Positions 45,482 through 53,972 of a stretch of 64,000 nt of DNA are shown here, piece by piece; positions within the stretch are counted from its first letter, which is position 1; each line of letters opens with the position of its first letter. A model generated the notes under the pieces. The model was not told the DNA's origin, did not search any database, and saw nothing but the letters and a program-made list of their open reading frames with translations. This stretch comes from Streptomyces luomodiensis. Lineage in GTDB: Bacteria; Actinomycetota; Actinomycetes; Streptomycetales; Streptomycetaceae. The DNA lies in the NCBI RefSeq assembly GCF_031679605.1, contig NZ_CP117522.1, positions 9,980,494-10,044,493 of the forward strand. Reading direction: 5' to 3'. A program made the translations under genes and the position numbers.

Positions 45482-45680
45482 TCGTCGAGGCGCCGCACCT
45501 GTGGCGAAGCACAGGCTGCCGCTATAAAGTCGGCCCGACTCAGTGACTTCGTGGAAACGCTGTCGCTGCGAGGGCTGGGAGCCGACCTGGCGGTCGTCGA
45601 GCGACTGACCGGGCCACGCCCGGACCGGCTGGCCATCCTTAACGATCTGACACCCGCACGCAGTCGGGGCAGGCCCAGAA
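45329..45680. repeat. 350-bp duplicated block, copy A
   Basis: Near-identical direct repeat of 50887-51240. It covers the 3' half of the DUF6283 gene, the spacer (with TGTGGCGAAGC) and the 5' part of the next ORF (45551 onward, VETLSLRGLGADLAVVERL). Differences are scattered substitutions plus a 3-5 bp indel in the spacer. It implies a segmental duplication before insertion of the intervening 5 kb, or independent acquisition of related plasmid segments. Confidence 0.8.
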
Positions 45681-45690
45681 ATATGAGGTC
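45551..45690 (+). pseudogene. 5' fragment of a hypothetical gene paired with DUF6283
   Basis: A GTG at 45551 opens VETLSLRGLGADLAVVERL, ending in PARSRGRPRN before the sequence changes. The paralogous copy at 51109 reads the same start, and continues into a recognisable longer protein. This copy is therefore a stub. Confidence 0.5.
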
Positions 45691-45803
45691 GCCACGGCCA
45701 GCAGCGGTCTTCAGGGCGGGCAGGGCGGTATCGAGGTGGTCCTCGCACGGGCCTCGGCAGGGCTGGCGGACGGTACCATCCGCGGGGACGTCGGTCACCT
45801 GGA

Positions 45804-45917
45804 TCAGGGGTTCGGCCGGCCCTTGTGGGACTTGATCACACCGGCGATCTGGCCCTGCGCCCGGCGCAGCCGGTTGACCACCGTCTTCAGTTCCTCAGCC
45901 GCCATCGCCAGTTCCAC
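45804..45917 (-). pseudogene. CsoR-family metal/sulfur-sensing repressor, N-terminal fragment
   Basis: GTG 45917 with a strong RBS (AAGGAGTG) starts a 37-residue ORF: AAEELKTVVNRLRRAQGQIA then GVIK, the first helix of CsoR/CstR-type repressors (normally ~90 residues, with a ligand Cys further on). The sequence then becomes unrelated, before the first ligand Cys. A typical GC-rich CsoR operator-like sequence lies just upstream. Confidence 0.65.
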
Positions 45918-45935
45918 AACCCACACTCCTTCGTG

Positions 45936-45958
45936 ATACCCCCACCCCCATGGGTACA
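45936..45958. promoter_or_regulatory. CsoR-type operator-like sequence
   Basis: On the + strand ATACCCCCACCCCCATGGGT followed by ACA: C- and G-tracts flanked by A/T as in known CsoR/CstR operators (ATACCC...GGGTAT style). It lies 19 bp upstream of the truncated CsoR start. A related G/C-tract pair (TTACCCC ... GGTAGGGG, 46112-46128) lies upstream of the rhodanese fragment. Confidence 0.45.
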
Positions 45959-46085
45959 AGGGGGATGTTGTGGGCGCCGGGCAGGTGGCCGGAGGCGTAT
46001 TCGCCGGGGGGCGCACGTCAATGACGGTCAGCTCGTGCAGTCGGGCGTTGGCCTGGTCGGCGGTGAGGGTGGTGGTGGGTGCCAC
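45950..46085 (-). pseudogene. Rhodanese-domain fragment
   Basis: GTG 46085 with AAAGGGA upstream begins TADQANARLHELTVIDVRPP, the start of a rhodanese (thiosulfate sulfurtransferase) domain. One C missing from a six-C run (46009-46014) breaks the frame; reading on in the next frame gives GEYASGHLPGAHNIPLVP. The catalytic Cys loop is absent. With the CsoR stub this is the debris of a sulfur- or copper-response operon. Confidence 0.65.
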
Positions 46086-46159
46086 GGGGATTTCCCTTTG
46101 CTTGGTTGGGGTTACCCCTTCGGTAGGGGGCGCGACGGCGGCCCCCGCAGCCTGCCGCG

Positions 46160-46928
46160 ACGCAGGGCACGGTCTGGCTCTACCTCAACCGAGTTCGCCC
46201 GGCCCTGCTGGACTGGTCAAACCGCTACGACCACCTGCGAGAGGTGACCCGCGACGACGTCCTCACCTACATCAAGACACTGCACGGCCACCAGCGCCAC
46301 GACCAACTCGTCGCCCTGCGCTCGCTGTTCACCTGAGCCAAGCGGAACGGGCTGATCTTCCGTAACCCCACCAGTCGGATCAAGGTCGGACAATACGAGT
46401 ACGCCGTGCTGCGACCGCTCGTCCCCGACCAGGTCGATCGCTCCGTCGCGGCGGCCACCACCCCGGCGACGCGGCTCATCCTCGCCCTCGCGGCGGTGCA
46501 CGCCGCCCGGGTCGCCCAGATCGCCACCCTCATGCTCGACGACGCCGACCTCGGCAACCGTCGGCTGACCATCGCCGGACGCATCCGCCCGCTCGACGAC
46601 CTCACCCTGAAGCTGCTGCTGGACTGGCTGGACCACCGACGAAACCGGTGGCCAAACACCGCGAACCTCCACCTACTGATCAACAACCAGACCGCCAACA
46701 CGACCGGCCGCGCCAGCAACCACTGGATCAGCGCCGCGATGCGCAGGCAGGACGCGACGCTGGAACGGCTCCGCGTCGACCGCCAACTCGAAGAGGCTAG
46801 CTATGACCCACGGGCCTGACCCGCTCCACCTCGCCGAGGTGTTCGGGCTCGCCGAGAAGACCGCGATGCGCTACGCAGACACCGCACGGTCCCTGCTGCA
46901 CCAGGCCGCTGAACAGCCACTTCAGTGA
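46160..46928 (+). pseudogene. Integrase/recombinase-like gene with in-frame stop and frameshift
   Basis: Starts mid-protein with TVWLYLNRVRPALLDWSNRY then DVLTYIKTLHGHQRHDQLVA; a TGA at about 46335 falls where a Trp codon is expected (SLFT-stop-AKRNGLIF). It continues with SRIKVGQYEYAVLRPLVPDQ, LAAVHAARVAQIATLMLDDA (where the recombinase Arg box lies) and, after a frameshift near 46800, DPLHLAEVFGLAEKTAMRYA. The N-terminal SAM-like domain and the tyrosine-recombinase fold are suggested, but the HxxR and Tyr are not visible. Inactive. Confidence 0.65.
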
Positions 46929-46980
46929 AGTCTGCTTGACCGGTCCACGCCTTTGCTGAGGATGAGCACGCCAGACACAG

Positions 46981-47505
46981 TCAGCATTCGGGGCCGATCG
47001 GCGGAGACGATGTCAGGACGAGGGCAGCGTTCCGCAACTGGGCCGCCCACGTCTGCTGGTCAAGCCCGAACGTGTACTCGATGCAGCAATCGCATTGCGG
47101 GATCAGCGCCACGAACGATTGCTCCGCCGCGGTCTCGACCTCCGTCTCCCACCAGTCGTCCGTCGCCAGGTCAGCGGGATCTATGTCTCCATCGATGAGT
47201 CTCGCCGCCATCCGGCGCAGAGCGTGGCGCCGTGCCAGGCCCCGATCCGGCAACTCGATCCCGGACTCGGCAAGTGCTTGCTCGAACGCCTTGCGAATAT
47301 CGCGGGCATCCGCGTTGCGAGGCCAACCGGCGAGCTCGCACAATGTCGGGGTGTCCAGTCCGGCTGCGAGCGCCTCAGCGGCGATCATCGGCAGATCCTC
47401 CGGGCGTATCTCATCCGCCTGATAACGGCACGCCACCTCACCCAGACATGTGAGCCTACTCTGCACAGAGGTTTCCGGTTCTGGTGTCGTTCCTTCTGCT
47501 CTCAT
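46981..47505 (-). CDS. Hypothetical protein
   Basis: 174 residues. N-terminal half is helical (YQADEIRPEDLPMIAAEALA, DIRKAFEQALAESGIELPD); C-terminal half has a strongly acidic turn (DIDPADLATDDWWETEVETA) and a Cys pair (LIPQCDCCIEYTFGL). No family recognised. ATG 47505 chosen; upstream in-frame sequence is not convincing. It faces the integrase-like pseudogene. Confidence 0.6.
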   Translation of the reverse strand: MRAEGTTPEPETSVQSRLTCLGEVACRYQADEIRPEDLPMIAAEALAAGLDTPTLCELAGWPRNADARDIRKAFEQALAESGIELPDRGLARRHALRRMAARLIDGDIDPADLATDDWWETEVETAAEQSFVALIPQCDCCIEYTFGLDQQTWAAQLRNAALVLTSSPPIGPEC

Positions 47506-47655
47506 GACACCTACGGTGTCAGCACCGTTTCCAGGGAAGGCACCCAGGGGCGGGCCCGCTCGGCACCCACCCCGCGTGTTCGCCTGAACCCGGGGCTGAA
47601 CCCACGAAAACACGACCGTCCGTCCTCGGGTTCCCGCAAAAGTCCTTCAGTTTCC

Positions 47656-47787
47656 GTGAACTCGCGGGCCTCCACCCGCAAGCGCCTCAGCCGCCTGCGC
47701 CGCACAGCCGCTGCGCACATCTTCCGCGGGCTCTGCTACGGCCTGGGGACCCCCGCCTCCGGTCTCATCGGCTACTGGATCCAATAG
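47656..47787 (+). CDS. Very small basic membrane-associated protein
   Basis: 43 residues from GTG 47656: a basic N-terminus (RASTRKRLSRLRRTAAAH) followed by an amphipathic to hydrophobic C-terminus (GLCYGLGTPASGLIGYWIQ). Short proteins with this basic-then-Gly-rich shape occur in Streptomyces plasmids. Coding is likely but not certain. Confidence 0.45.
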   Translation: MNSRASTRKRLSRLRRTAAAHIFRGLCYGLGTPASGLIGYWIQ

Positions 47788-48713
47788 CAGTACCTGTGAG
47801 CTCTGCACGTCAGAACCTTCGGTGCACTTACGGCCGCCCGTTGTCGGTCACCTGGCAAGCAGCGCGTGCTCCGATCCGGCTTCAGCGCCCGTCGGATCCA
47901 CCGGTGATCGCTCCAGCCGCCCCGGCACTGCGATCGGCCAGTTCGAGGAGGCCCTCGAATCGGTCGCAGCACGCCGGCAAATGTCGTTGGAGTCGCCGAG
48001 ATGGCCGTTGGGTGTTGCGAACCCGGTGACCGTGGCGCGGCGCCTGGCTCGGGGCCGCCCAGCAACTCTCACAGCGTGAGCCCGCCGGCGATCGAGGCTG
48101 GATGAGCGCCGTTGGCAGCCGGTCGTCGCCGAGGGCCCTGTGCCGTGCAAGGTGGCGGCCGCACGGGGACGGAGGCACCGTCGGCGCCTCCGTTACCTGG
48201 CAGGTCCGGAGGCTCGGGCGGTTGCTTCGAGAGCAGGCAGTGCTCACAGTGTCGTGTCGGTGCGCCAGTCGCTCCCGGCCACCGGGACACCCGCGGCCTG
48301 TCACTTCTCGGCCGATATGCCGCCGACCCCGACGCCCGGGTGGAGCGGTGGCCTGGTGGCGTCACTCGGATGAACCGGGCCGGTGAGGCATCTGGGCGCG
48401 CGAGCGCGAACACGTGCGGCGCAACCGTCCGCGCTTTTACTGAGCACCCGTCGGACGGACACCGGCACTGTCGCGCCGTACGGGAGCGCACAGCACGCTG
48501 TGATCGCTGGCCTTCCCGCCAGCAATCGTCGGGTTTGCCGGTCCCGTGCCCGGCAGCCCTCGTGACACGCTTTTCCACCGCAGCTCCGACGGCAGTGAGT
48601 GGGCAACTTATGCTCTACGCACAGGGGCTGTGCCGCGGAGGGGCGGTGCCGTGGGCAGCCTGCAGAGCCATGCCGGGTACTGCTGACACCGCAGCGAAGG
48701 GGGACGCGTCGCC
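47788..48713. other. Region without recognised gene
   Basis: About 925 bp. Several open frames on both strands but none with family resemblance or good RBS; composition is uniformly GC-rich. The promoter of the SLATT-type gene should lie at the right end, where GAAGGGGG precedes its ATG. Confidence 0.4.
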
Positions 48714-50675
48714 ATGCCTGATCCCACCCCGCCTGCGGGCCGGCGGTCACAGGGCGGGGAGACGTACGCGCCGTGGGTGTTCGATCTGCTGCGCGAAGTC
48801 GCGCATCAGGGTCGGCGGTTCGACCGCCAGGATGCCTTCGAGCTCTTTCCAGCACCTGCCCTGGAGTGGGCAGATATCGAGCCGCTCATCACTGCTGCAG
48901 CCGCTGCCGGTCTGGAGCCGCTGGCTCCATGGTCTGTGCAGCCGGACGGACGAGATCCGACCACAGCCCTGGTGCGATACGAGCACAATGACGGGGGCGA
49001 GAGTGTCTGGAAGGCCGTTCACATCCGGGAGATGAACCCCCTGGCTTCCGGCTCGACATGGGGCGATGTCGTCTCACATGTGCTGGCACGCATGTCAGCG
49101 CTCTATCGCACGGTTCCCGATAATCGCCGATCACCTCGTGGTCCCGTAGTGGTCCCCGAGCTGGCCCCTGCGGTACGCACGGACACCACGGACACCGAGG
49201 AGAGCAACGCGTTGGACCTGCAAGGCAACCGGCCCAACGGGAGCGGAGAGCCGGCCGTCCTGCGGGTAAGAGCCCGCAGCAGCAGTGAGCCTTACGCCTT
49301 GGCGGAGCTGGACTCCGAGCACGCAACATGGGTGTACGAGATCCTGGTGTGCCTCGAGCATGCCGGGCACGGGCTCAAGCCGGATGACGCAGCGCTGCCC
49401 TTCCCCGACAACCTCGACTGGACACACGTCAAGGCCTTCATCGACGCCGCGTCCGAGGCTGAGGTGGCCCATCTGCTGGCATGGACCATCTTCCCCTCCC
49501 ACAACGACCCCACCAGAGCTCTCGTCTGGCGCCATGACAACAGCGGCTCCGGAGCACTTTGGTCCGCCGTCGCCATGGCCGACCTCCTGGCGCCCGGAGA
49601 TCTCCCGGAAGGCCCGCACCCGACGACGTGGGGGCAAGTTATTGAAGCGTGCATGACAGGCTTGCAGGACCTGCAGACGACGGCAGATGTGAAATACCAA
49701 TCCGCAGGTGAACCCGCCCCGCAGATCCAACAGGGACTGCTGACGGAAGAAGCTGTGCGCGCTCTCGTCAACGACGCCCTCAACAGGGTGCAGCCGGCCC
49801 CCTCCCAGAACGATAGGGAAAGAACGCAAGGCCCAAACGGGAAGCCATCCGGGGGCGGTGACAGCAGGAGCGACCACGTGGAACGCACCCTCAAGCACCG
49901 CCGCCAAGCCGCCACCCTCATCGATCAGATACGCCTGGCGCGGCAATCCCGCTTCCTCGTCGCGGGCTCGTCACTGACGGCCTTCCTCCTACTCTGCGCG
50001 ACGGCGACGGCCAACGCGATCGTCCGGCACCCAGACGCCATGCTTCCCTACAACGCGGCCTGCGTCGTGCTCCTGCTTCTCCTGCTATTCGTACGCCGAG
50101 CGGGACGCCGCATGAATACGGGGCACCCCGACGGAGCCGAACCGAAGTCGGTTGCAGCGCTGCAACTGGAACTCGAACTGCTGGAAGAACGGCGCATCCT
50201 GGAGGCCTCGGCCGGGGCCCGCTCGTCACGGGACCGCCAGCACTCCTACCGGGAAACCATCCCGCAGGAGATTGACCGGCTCCGACGGGAGACACGACGC
50301 TATCGCAGGGTGCACAACTTCTTTCAATGGTCCCTGTTCGTCGCGTCCGTGACGATGTCCGTGACGGCAGCGCTCTACGATCCTCCGCAGCCCGGTAAGT
50401 CGATCCTGATCGCTCTGGGCGCCTTCGTGTCCTTCACCACTGCGGTAACCGGCTACTTCAAGTACCGGGAGCGGGCCTTCAACCTCCAGCAGACCGCCGA
50501 CGCCATCGAACAACACCTCACCGCCTACGATCTCGCCATCCCCCCGTACAACCAAGCTGATGAGGCGGCCAATCTCGAGCGGTTGGCTGAGAACATCGAG
50601 ACACTCCGCGTCGAACAGCGCAAGCGTGAGCAACAACTTGAGCAGCCCCATCAAGGACAGCAAGAGGTCATCTGA
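48714..50675 (+). CDS. SLATT/DUF4231-type membrane protein with duplicated N-terminal module
   Basis: 653 residues. Two related ~90-residue modules stand in tandem: residues ~20-108 (WVFDLLREVAHQGRRFDRQD ... WSVQPDGRDPTTALVRYEH) and ~205-290 (WVYEILVCLEHAGHGLKPDD ... WTIFPSHNDPTRALVWRHD). After a linker come four transmembrane segments (VAGSSLTAFLLLCATATANA; ACVVLLLLLLFVRR; FFQWSLFVASVTMSVTAALY; ILIALGAFVSFTTAVTGYF) and the signature tail YRERAFNLQQTADAIEQHL. SLATT-class proteins are predicted pore-forming effectors in nucleotide-activated systems. No nucleotide synthetase adjoins. Good RBS (AAGGGGGA), ATG 48714. Confidence 0.75.
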   Translation: MPDPTPPAGRRSQGGETYAPWVFDLLREVAHQGRRFDRQDAFELFPAPALEWADIEPLITAAAAAGLEPLAPWSVQPDGRDPTTALVRYEHNDGGESVWKAVHIREMNPLASGSTWGDVVSHVLARMSALYRTVPDNRRSPRGPVVVPELAPAVRTDTTDTEESNALDLQGNRPNGSGEPAVLRVRARSSSEPYALAELDSEHATWVYEILVCLEHAGHGLKPDDAALPFPDNLDWTHVKAFIDAASEAEVAHLLAWTIFPSHNDPTRALVWRHDNSGSGALWSAVAMADLLAPGDLPEGPHPTTWGQVIEACMTGLQDLQTTADVKYQSAGEPAPQIQQGLLTEEAVRALVNDALNRVQPAPSQNDRERTQGPNGKPSGGGDSRSDHVERTLKHRRQAATLIDQIRLARQSRFLVAGSSLTAFLLLCATATANAIVRHPDAMLPYNAACVVLLLLLLFVRRAGRRMNTGHPDGAEPKSVAALQLELELLEERRILEASAGARSSRDRQHSYRETIPQEIDRLRRETRRYRRVHNFFQWSLFVASVTMSVTAALYDPPQPGKSILIALGAFVSFTTAVTGYFKYRERAFNLQQTADAIEQHLTAYDLAIPPYNQADEAANLERLAENIETLRVEQRKREQQLEQPHQGQQEVI

Positions 50676-50699
50676 TCTGGCCGGCCAGTTCAGCGTGGG

Positions 50700-50880
50700 C
50701 TGTTCACGAATCGAGGTTCTGTTCGCGCAGGCCCCGGAAGAAGCGTGGGAGGAGATCTCCTGCGGCGACGGCGCGAAAGGGCCCCGCGTCTACGACTGGG
50801 CGGTGGTGCGGCTGCCGGCCGTCGCCGAGTTCGACCATCAGGGCGAGGTCCCTCACCGGATGCGGTGGGCACTGGCCCGG
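50700..50880 (+). pseudogene. IS701-family transposase C-terminal fragment
   Basis: About 50 residues of the IS701 C-terminal part: WEEISCGDGAKGPRVYDWAV then VRLPAVAEFDHQGEVPHRMR. It is followed directly by duplicated block B. The N-terminal part of an IS701 transposase lies at 52612-53245 on the other strand, perhaps from the same element after inversion. Confidence 0.68.
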
Positions 50881-50886
50881 ACCAGA

Positions 50887-51240
50887 CAGCGTCCGAGTAC
50901 ATGTCGCCGGTGCCGCTGTTCGCCTCCGGCAGTGAAGCAGCCGACCACGGCCAGGCGGGCATTGACCAGTCCAGCGGTGAAGCCGACCGGTTGATCGCCA
51001 AGATGTCCCGGGTGCGTGGAGACCTTCGCTCCTGATCGTGGAAGCGCCACCCCTGTGGCGAAGCGCAGGCTGCCGCTATGAAGTCAAGTCGGCCGACTCA
51101 GTGACTTCGTGGAAACGCTGCCGCTGCGAGGGCTGGGAGCCGACCTGGCGGTCGTCGAGCGACTGATCGGGCCACGCCCGGACCTGCTGGCCATCTTTTA
51201 CGATCTGCCACCCGCACGCAGTCGGGGCAGCTCCAAAAAT
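50887..51240. repeat. 350-bp duplicated block, copy B
   Basis: Direct repeat of 45329-45680. It contains the C-terminal half of a DUF6283 protein (EYMSPVPLFASGSEAADHGQ) without its N-terminus, joined to the IS701 fragment, and the start of the downstream hypothetical gene. The coding frame of both parts is preserved in the copy. Confidence 0.8.
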
Positions 51241-51577
51241 ACTGATGATGTACGGATTTTTTCGGTCACCCCTCGGGTGCGGCCGACGAGGAAACTGGGC
51301 CTGAGCCGCGTAAGAAGCAGCGCAACGGCAACAGTGTCGAAAGCACCATGCGCAAGCTGGCGCGGGACAGGTCCGACCTGCTGGAGGAGGTCACCGCAGG
51401 GAGGATGAAGGCATACACCGCTGCGGTGGAAGCTGGCTGGCGCAGGCCGCAGACCACGATCCCCCTGAGTGCCCCGGACTGTCGCTCGCAAACTACTCGA
51501 CAAGCTGGGTGCCGAACAGGCTCGTCAGGTGTGCGTGACTCTGAGCCAATTCGTCGCAGAAACATCGAGTGATGGCT
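51109..51577 (+). pseudogene. Hypothetical plasmid-type gene, frameshifted
   Basis: GTG 51109 starts VETLPLRGLGADLAVVERL. Further parts of a plausible single protein follow in shifting frames: NGNSVESTMRKLARDRSDLL, EEVTAGRMKAYTAAVEAGWR and the end ARKLLDKLGAEQARQVCVTL then SQFVAETSSDG. At least two frameshifts (about 51240-51330 and about 51480). Function unknown; the VEAGWR segment is of a type seen in replication or partition-associated proteins. Confidence 0.5.
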
Positions 51578-51639
51578 GACCTTCTGTCTCATCGGGGGGG
51601 ATGTTCCGTTTGGGCGTGGTCTCGAGAAGATCGTGAGAC

Positions 51640-51710
51640 GCAAACGGAGCCGTCACCGAGACCCTCGGACTACTGCTCGCGGTGCTCGTCACGGCCGCAA
51701 GTGTGCAGGT
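51640..51710 (+). pseudogene. Tiny IS5-family transposase fragment
   Basis: About 20 residues, VTETLGLLLAVLVTAASVQ, match the strand around the second catalytic region of IS5-type transposases. Nothing else of the element remains. It abuts the broken helicase. Confidence 0.5.
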
Positions 51711-52620
51711 GGCGGCCCACTTGTCAGCCTGCGTGCGGCGTGACAGTGGCTTCTCGTCCTCGGCCGCGGGCTCGATCCCGAGGACCTGCTCCAGCATCCA
51801 CTGCTGCACGGCGGTGAGCTTGTCCCACCCCAGGCGCTGGCTCGTACCCACCGCCCCAGATCCTCGCCCTGGCGCACGACGCCACCCGGCTCGGTGGGCA
51901 GCGCACTGCCCTCCTCCAGGTGCAGCCGGGTCAGATGGAACGCCCTCTGCCACTCCACCGGCCAAGCCGGACATCACGACGGGTCGATCTCCGCCAGCTG
52001 CTCGCGCCGCTCGGCCGATAGGGCACCGGCCGCCGACTCCACCAGCAGCCCCTCGGCACGCCACTCCTCGAGCTCGGCAGCCTTCCGGGCGGCGGCCCGC
52101 GCGTTCTTCAGCCAGATCCCCACGCGGTACCCCTGGCGCGTGGCGTCCAGCGGCGCCAAGAGGTGGCCCGCCTCGGCCGCCCACCCGCGCGCCGCCGCGA
52201 GCCCTTCCTCCCACGCGACATCGAAGTGCGACCACACCATGCCCAGCTTCTCCAGCTGCTCGACGCGAGCCTCGTCCATGTCCCCACGGGCCCACGGGCG
52301 TAGGAGCGGCGAGCATCCGCGATCCACTGCCCGAGAGGGAACGCGGCGAGCGAGGCCGGCCACCCCTCGGCCTCCACCGCCTGGTCGTCGCCGCCGGGCA
52401 CCCGGTACGCGAACGGGACCTTCAGGTCGCCGTGCGCGGGCGCAGATGACGGCGGCCTCCACGCCGCGCCGCCAGTGCTCGTGCGCCTCCCGCCAGCCCG
52501 CTAAACGCCCGAGAGGTGAGCATGTTGTCCGCCGTCTCGCCAGGCCCGAGCAGGACCGGCACCACGAGCGAGGCGACCTTGCCCTCGCCCGGCTGCATCC
52601 GCAGCGCGCGGCCCACGCCC
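51711..52620 (-). pseudogene. Helicase with helicase-associated repeats, C-terminal remnant
   Basis: In several frames: ALRMQPGEGKVASLVVPVLL and GPGETADNMLTSRAFSGLA (end of the helicase core), PASLAAFPLGQWIADARRSY, then one clean HA unit (VEQLEKLGMVWSHFDVAWEE, GLAAARGWAAEAGHLLAPLD), and LGWDKLTAVQQWMLEQVLGI. The DEAH motifs are missing. It is fused upstream to the IS701 N-terminal fragment at about 52610. Related to but distinct from the intact helicase at 33 kb. Confidence 0.7.
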
Positions 52621-53245
52621 TGTGCTGGGCGAGCTGAGGTTTGGTGGCGAAGCCGATCTCCTCGGGGACGGCAGCCCGGGGGCACCGCTCGGGGTCGGCG
52701 CTCCAGGATCTGGGCAGGTACAGGCTCCGATCGATGCCGGCATGCCCGTGCCGGGAGGCGTAGGTGAGGTAGACAGCGGCCTGGGCGTTCTCGATCCTCC
52801 CAGCGGTGCCGGTGTACTGCCTCTGGACGCCGACGGTGTGCGTGCCCTTCTTCAGGCCGCCGGTCTCGTCCACCACCAGTACCGCCTGGTCGTCGGCGAG
52901 ATGCTCCAGAACGAATGTGCGCATGTCGTCCTGGACGAGGTCGGCGTCCCACTTGGCCCGGCCGAGCAGGTGCTGCAGCCCGTCCGGTGAGGCGTCCCCG
53001 GTGTGTTCGGCGATCGTCCAGCAATTCTTGCGCGACAGGTCCGACAGCAAGCCGAGCACCAACTGCCTTGTCCGAAGCAGGGGTTCGACACGCACGAAGC
53101 GATTTGCGATCCGGCCCATCAGGTCCTGGAACATCGTCTGCCAGCGGTCAGGCACTACGCCGCCACCCGCGGCCACCGCCTGATCTTCAGTCTTCACAAA
53201 CCGATGATCAGCGGTGGCCGCACCCACCTTCGGACCGGCCTGCAC
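52612..53245 (-). pseudogene. IS701-family transposase N-terminal fragment
   Basis: About 205 residues, in one frame: MFQDLMGRIANRFVRVEPLL, LVLGLLSDLSRKNCWTIAEH, first catalytic Asp in AVLVVDETGGLKKGTHTVGV, then SLYLPRSWSADPERC and IGFATKPQLAQ. At about 52610 it runs directly into helicase sequence, so the C-terminal half is gone. The open frame continues through the fusion by chance. True start may be a GTG near 53165. Confidence 0.75.
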
Positions 53246-53252
53246 GACTCGA

Positions 53253-53807
53253 TTACGGCCCGGTCACGGAGTGCCGCCTGGACCAGCCCGTGGCAGCCAC
53301 GACCTCACCCGCGATGTCCAGAACAGCCCTACCATCCGTCACCACCCGCATAGTCTCTGCGGGGACGCGCTGGTCCAGGAGCCGCGCCTTGCGGGCACTG
53401 CCTTCCAGCTCTTGCTCCAGTTCCGAGCCGAGCTCCCGGCGCATCAGCCGCTCGCGGGCGGTGGCATCGGAGGCGGTGAGAAGGACTCGCACAATCCGGA
53501 CACCTGTCCCCATGGCCCGCTGGAACATGCCGGTCTCCTCTGGCAGCACGCTGAGGGTGTTCGTATAGATCAGTCGGCGGTAGCCGCGCCGGGCGAAGTT
53601 GGCCCACACAGCGGCGAGGTTCGTCTCGGTGATCTCCGAGCGGTGAGGATCTCCCTCCGGGGCCGGGTGCACCTGCCCCATGAAATCACCATCGATGACC
53701 GCGTGAGGGACCTCCGCAGCCCGCAGCAACACCGAAACCTCCCACCCCACCGTCGTCTTGCCGACTCCGGCCCGCCCGCCGATCAGTAGCACTTCCGCGT
53801 GATCCAT
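53253..53807 (-). CDS. Small P-loop kinase-like protein
   Basis: 184 residues. P-loop VLLIGGRAGVGKTTVGWEVS at the N-terminus; an acidic strand HAVIDGDFMGQVHPAPEGD, typical of small-molecule kinases; and an R-rich lid (SDATARERLMRRELGSELEQ). Resembles NMP- or antibiotic-kinase-like proteins of actinomycetes; substrate unknown. ATG 53807; the frame is open further upstream without resemblance. No operon partner. Confidence 0.68.
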   Translation of the reverse strand: MDHAEVLLIGGRAGVGKTTVGWEVSVLLRAAEVPHAVIDGDFMGQVHPAPEGDPHRSEITETNLAAVWANFARRGYRRLIYTNTLSVLPEETGMFQRAMGTGVRIVRVLLTASDATARERLMRRELGSELEQELEGSARKARLLDQRVPAETMRVVTDGRAVLDIAGEVVAATGWSRRHSVTGP

Positions 53808-53972
53808 AGAGGCAGCGTGCCAGCCCGCATCCGTCTTACGCGATCCGATATCGAGCGACCCCATGGCCACATGCGCGACCAGCAAGATCACATCTACGGC
53901 TGGAGTATTAGCTGACAGGTCCGTGCTGAAGAGAAGCCGATCTGTGTGCTGAAACCTCAACCCAATGGGCGA

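Noticed and set aside
51974..53245. A 423-residue apparent transposase-helicase fusion protein
   Set aside because: IS701 and helicase parts are joined at a recombination point, and the middle reads nonsense in this frame; treated as two pseudogenes.
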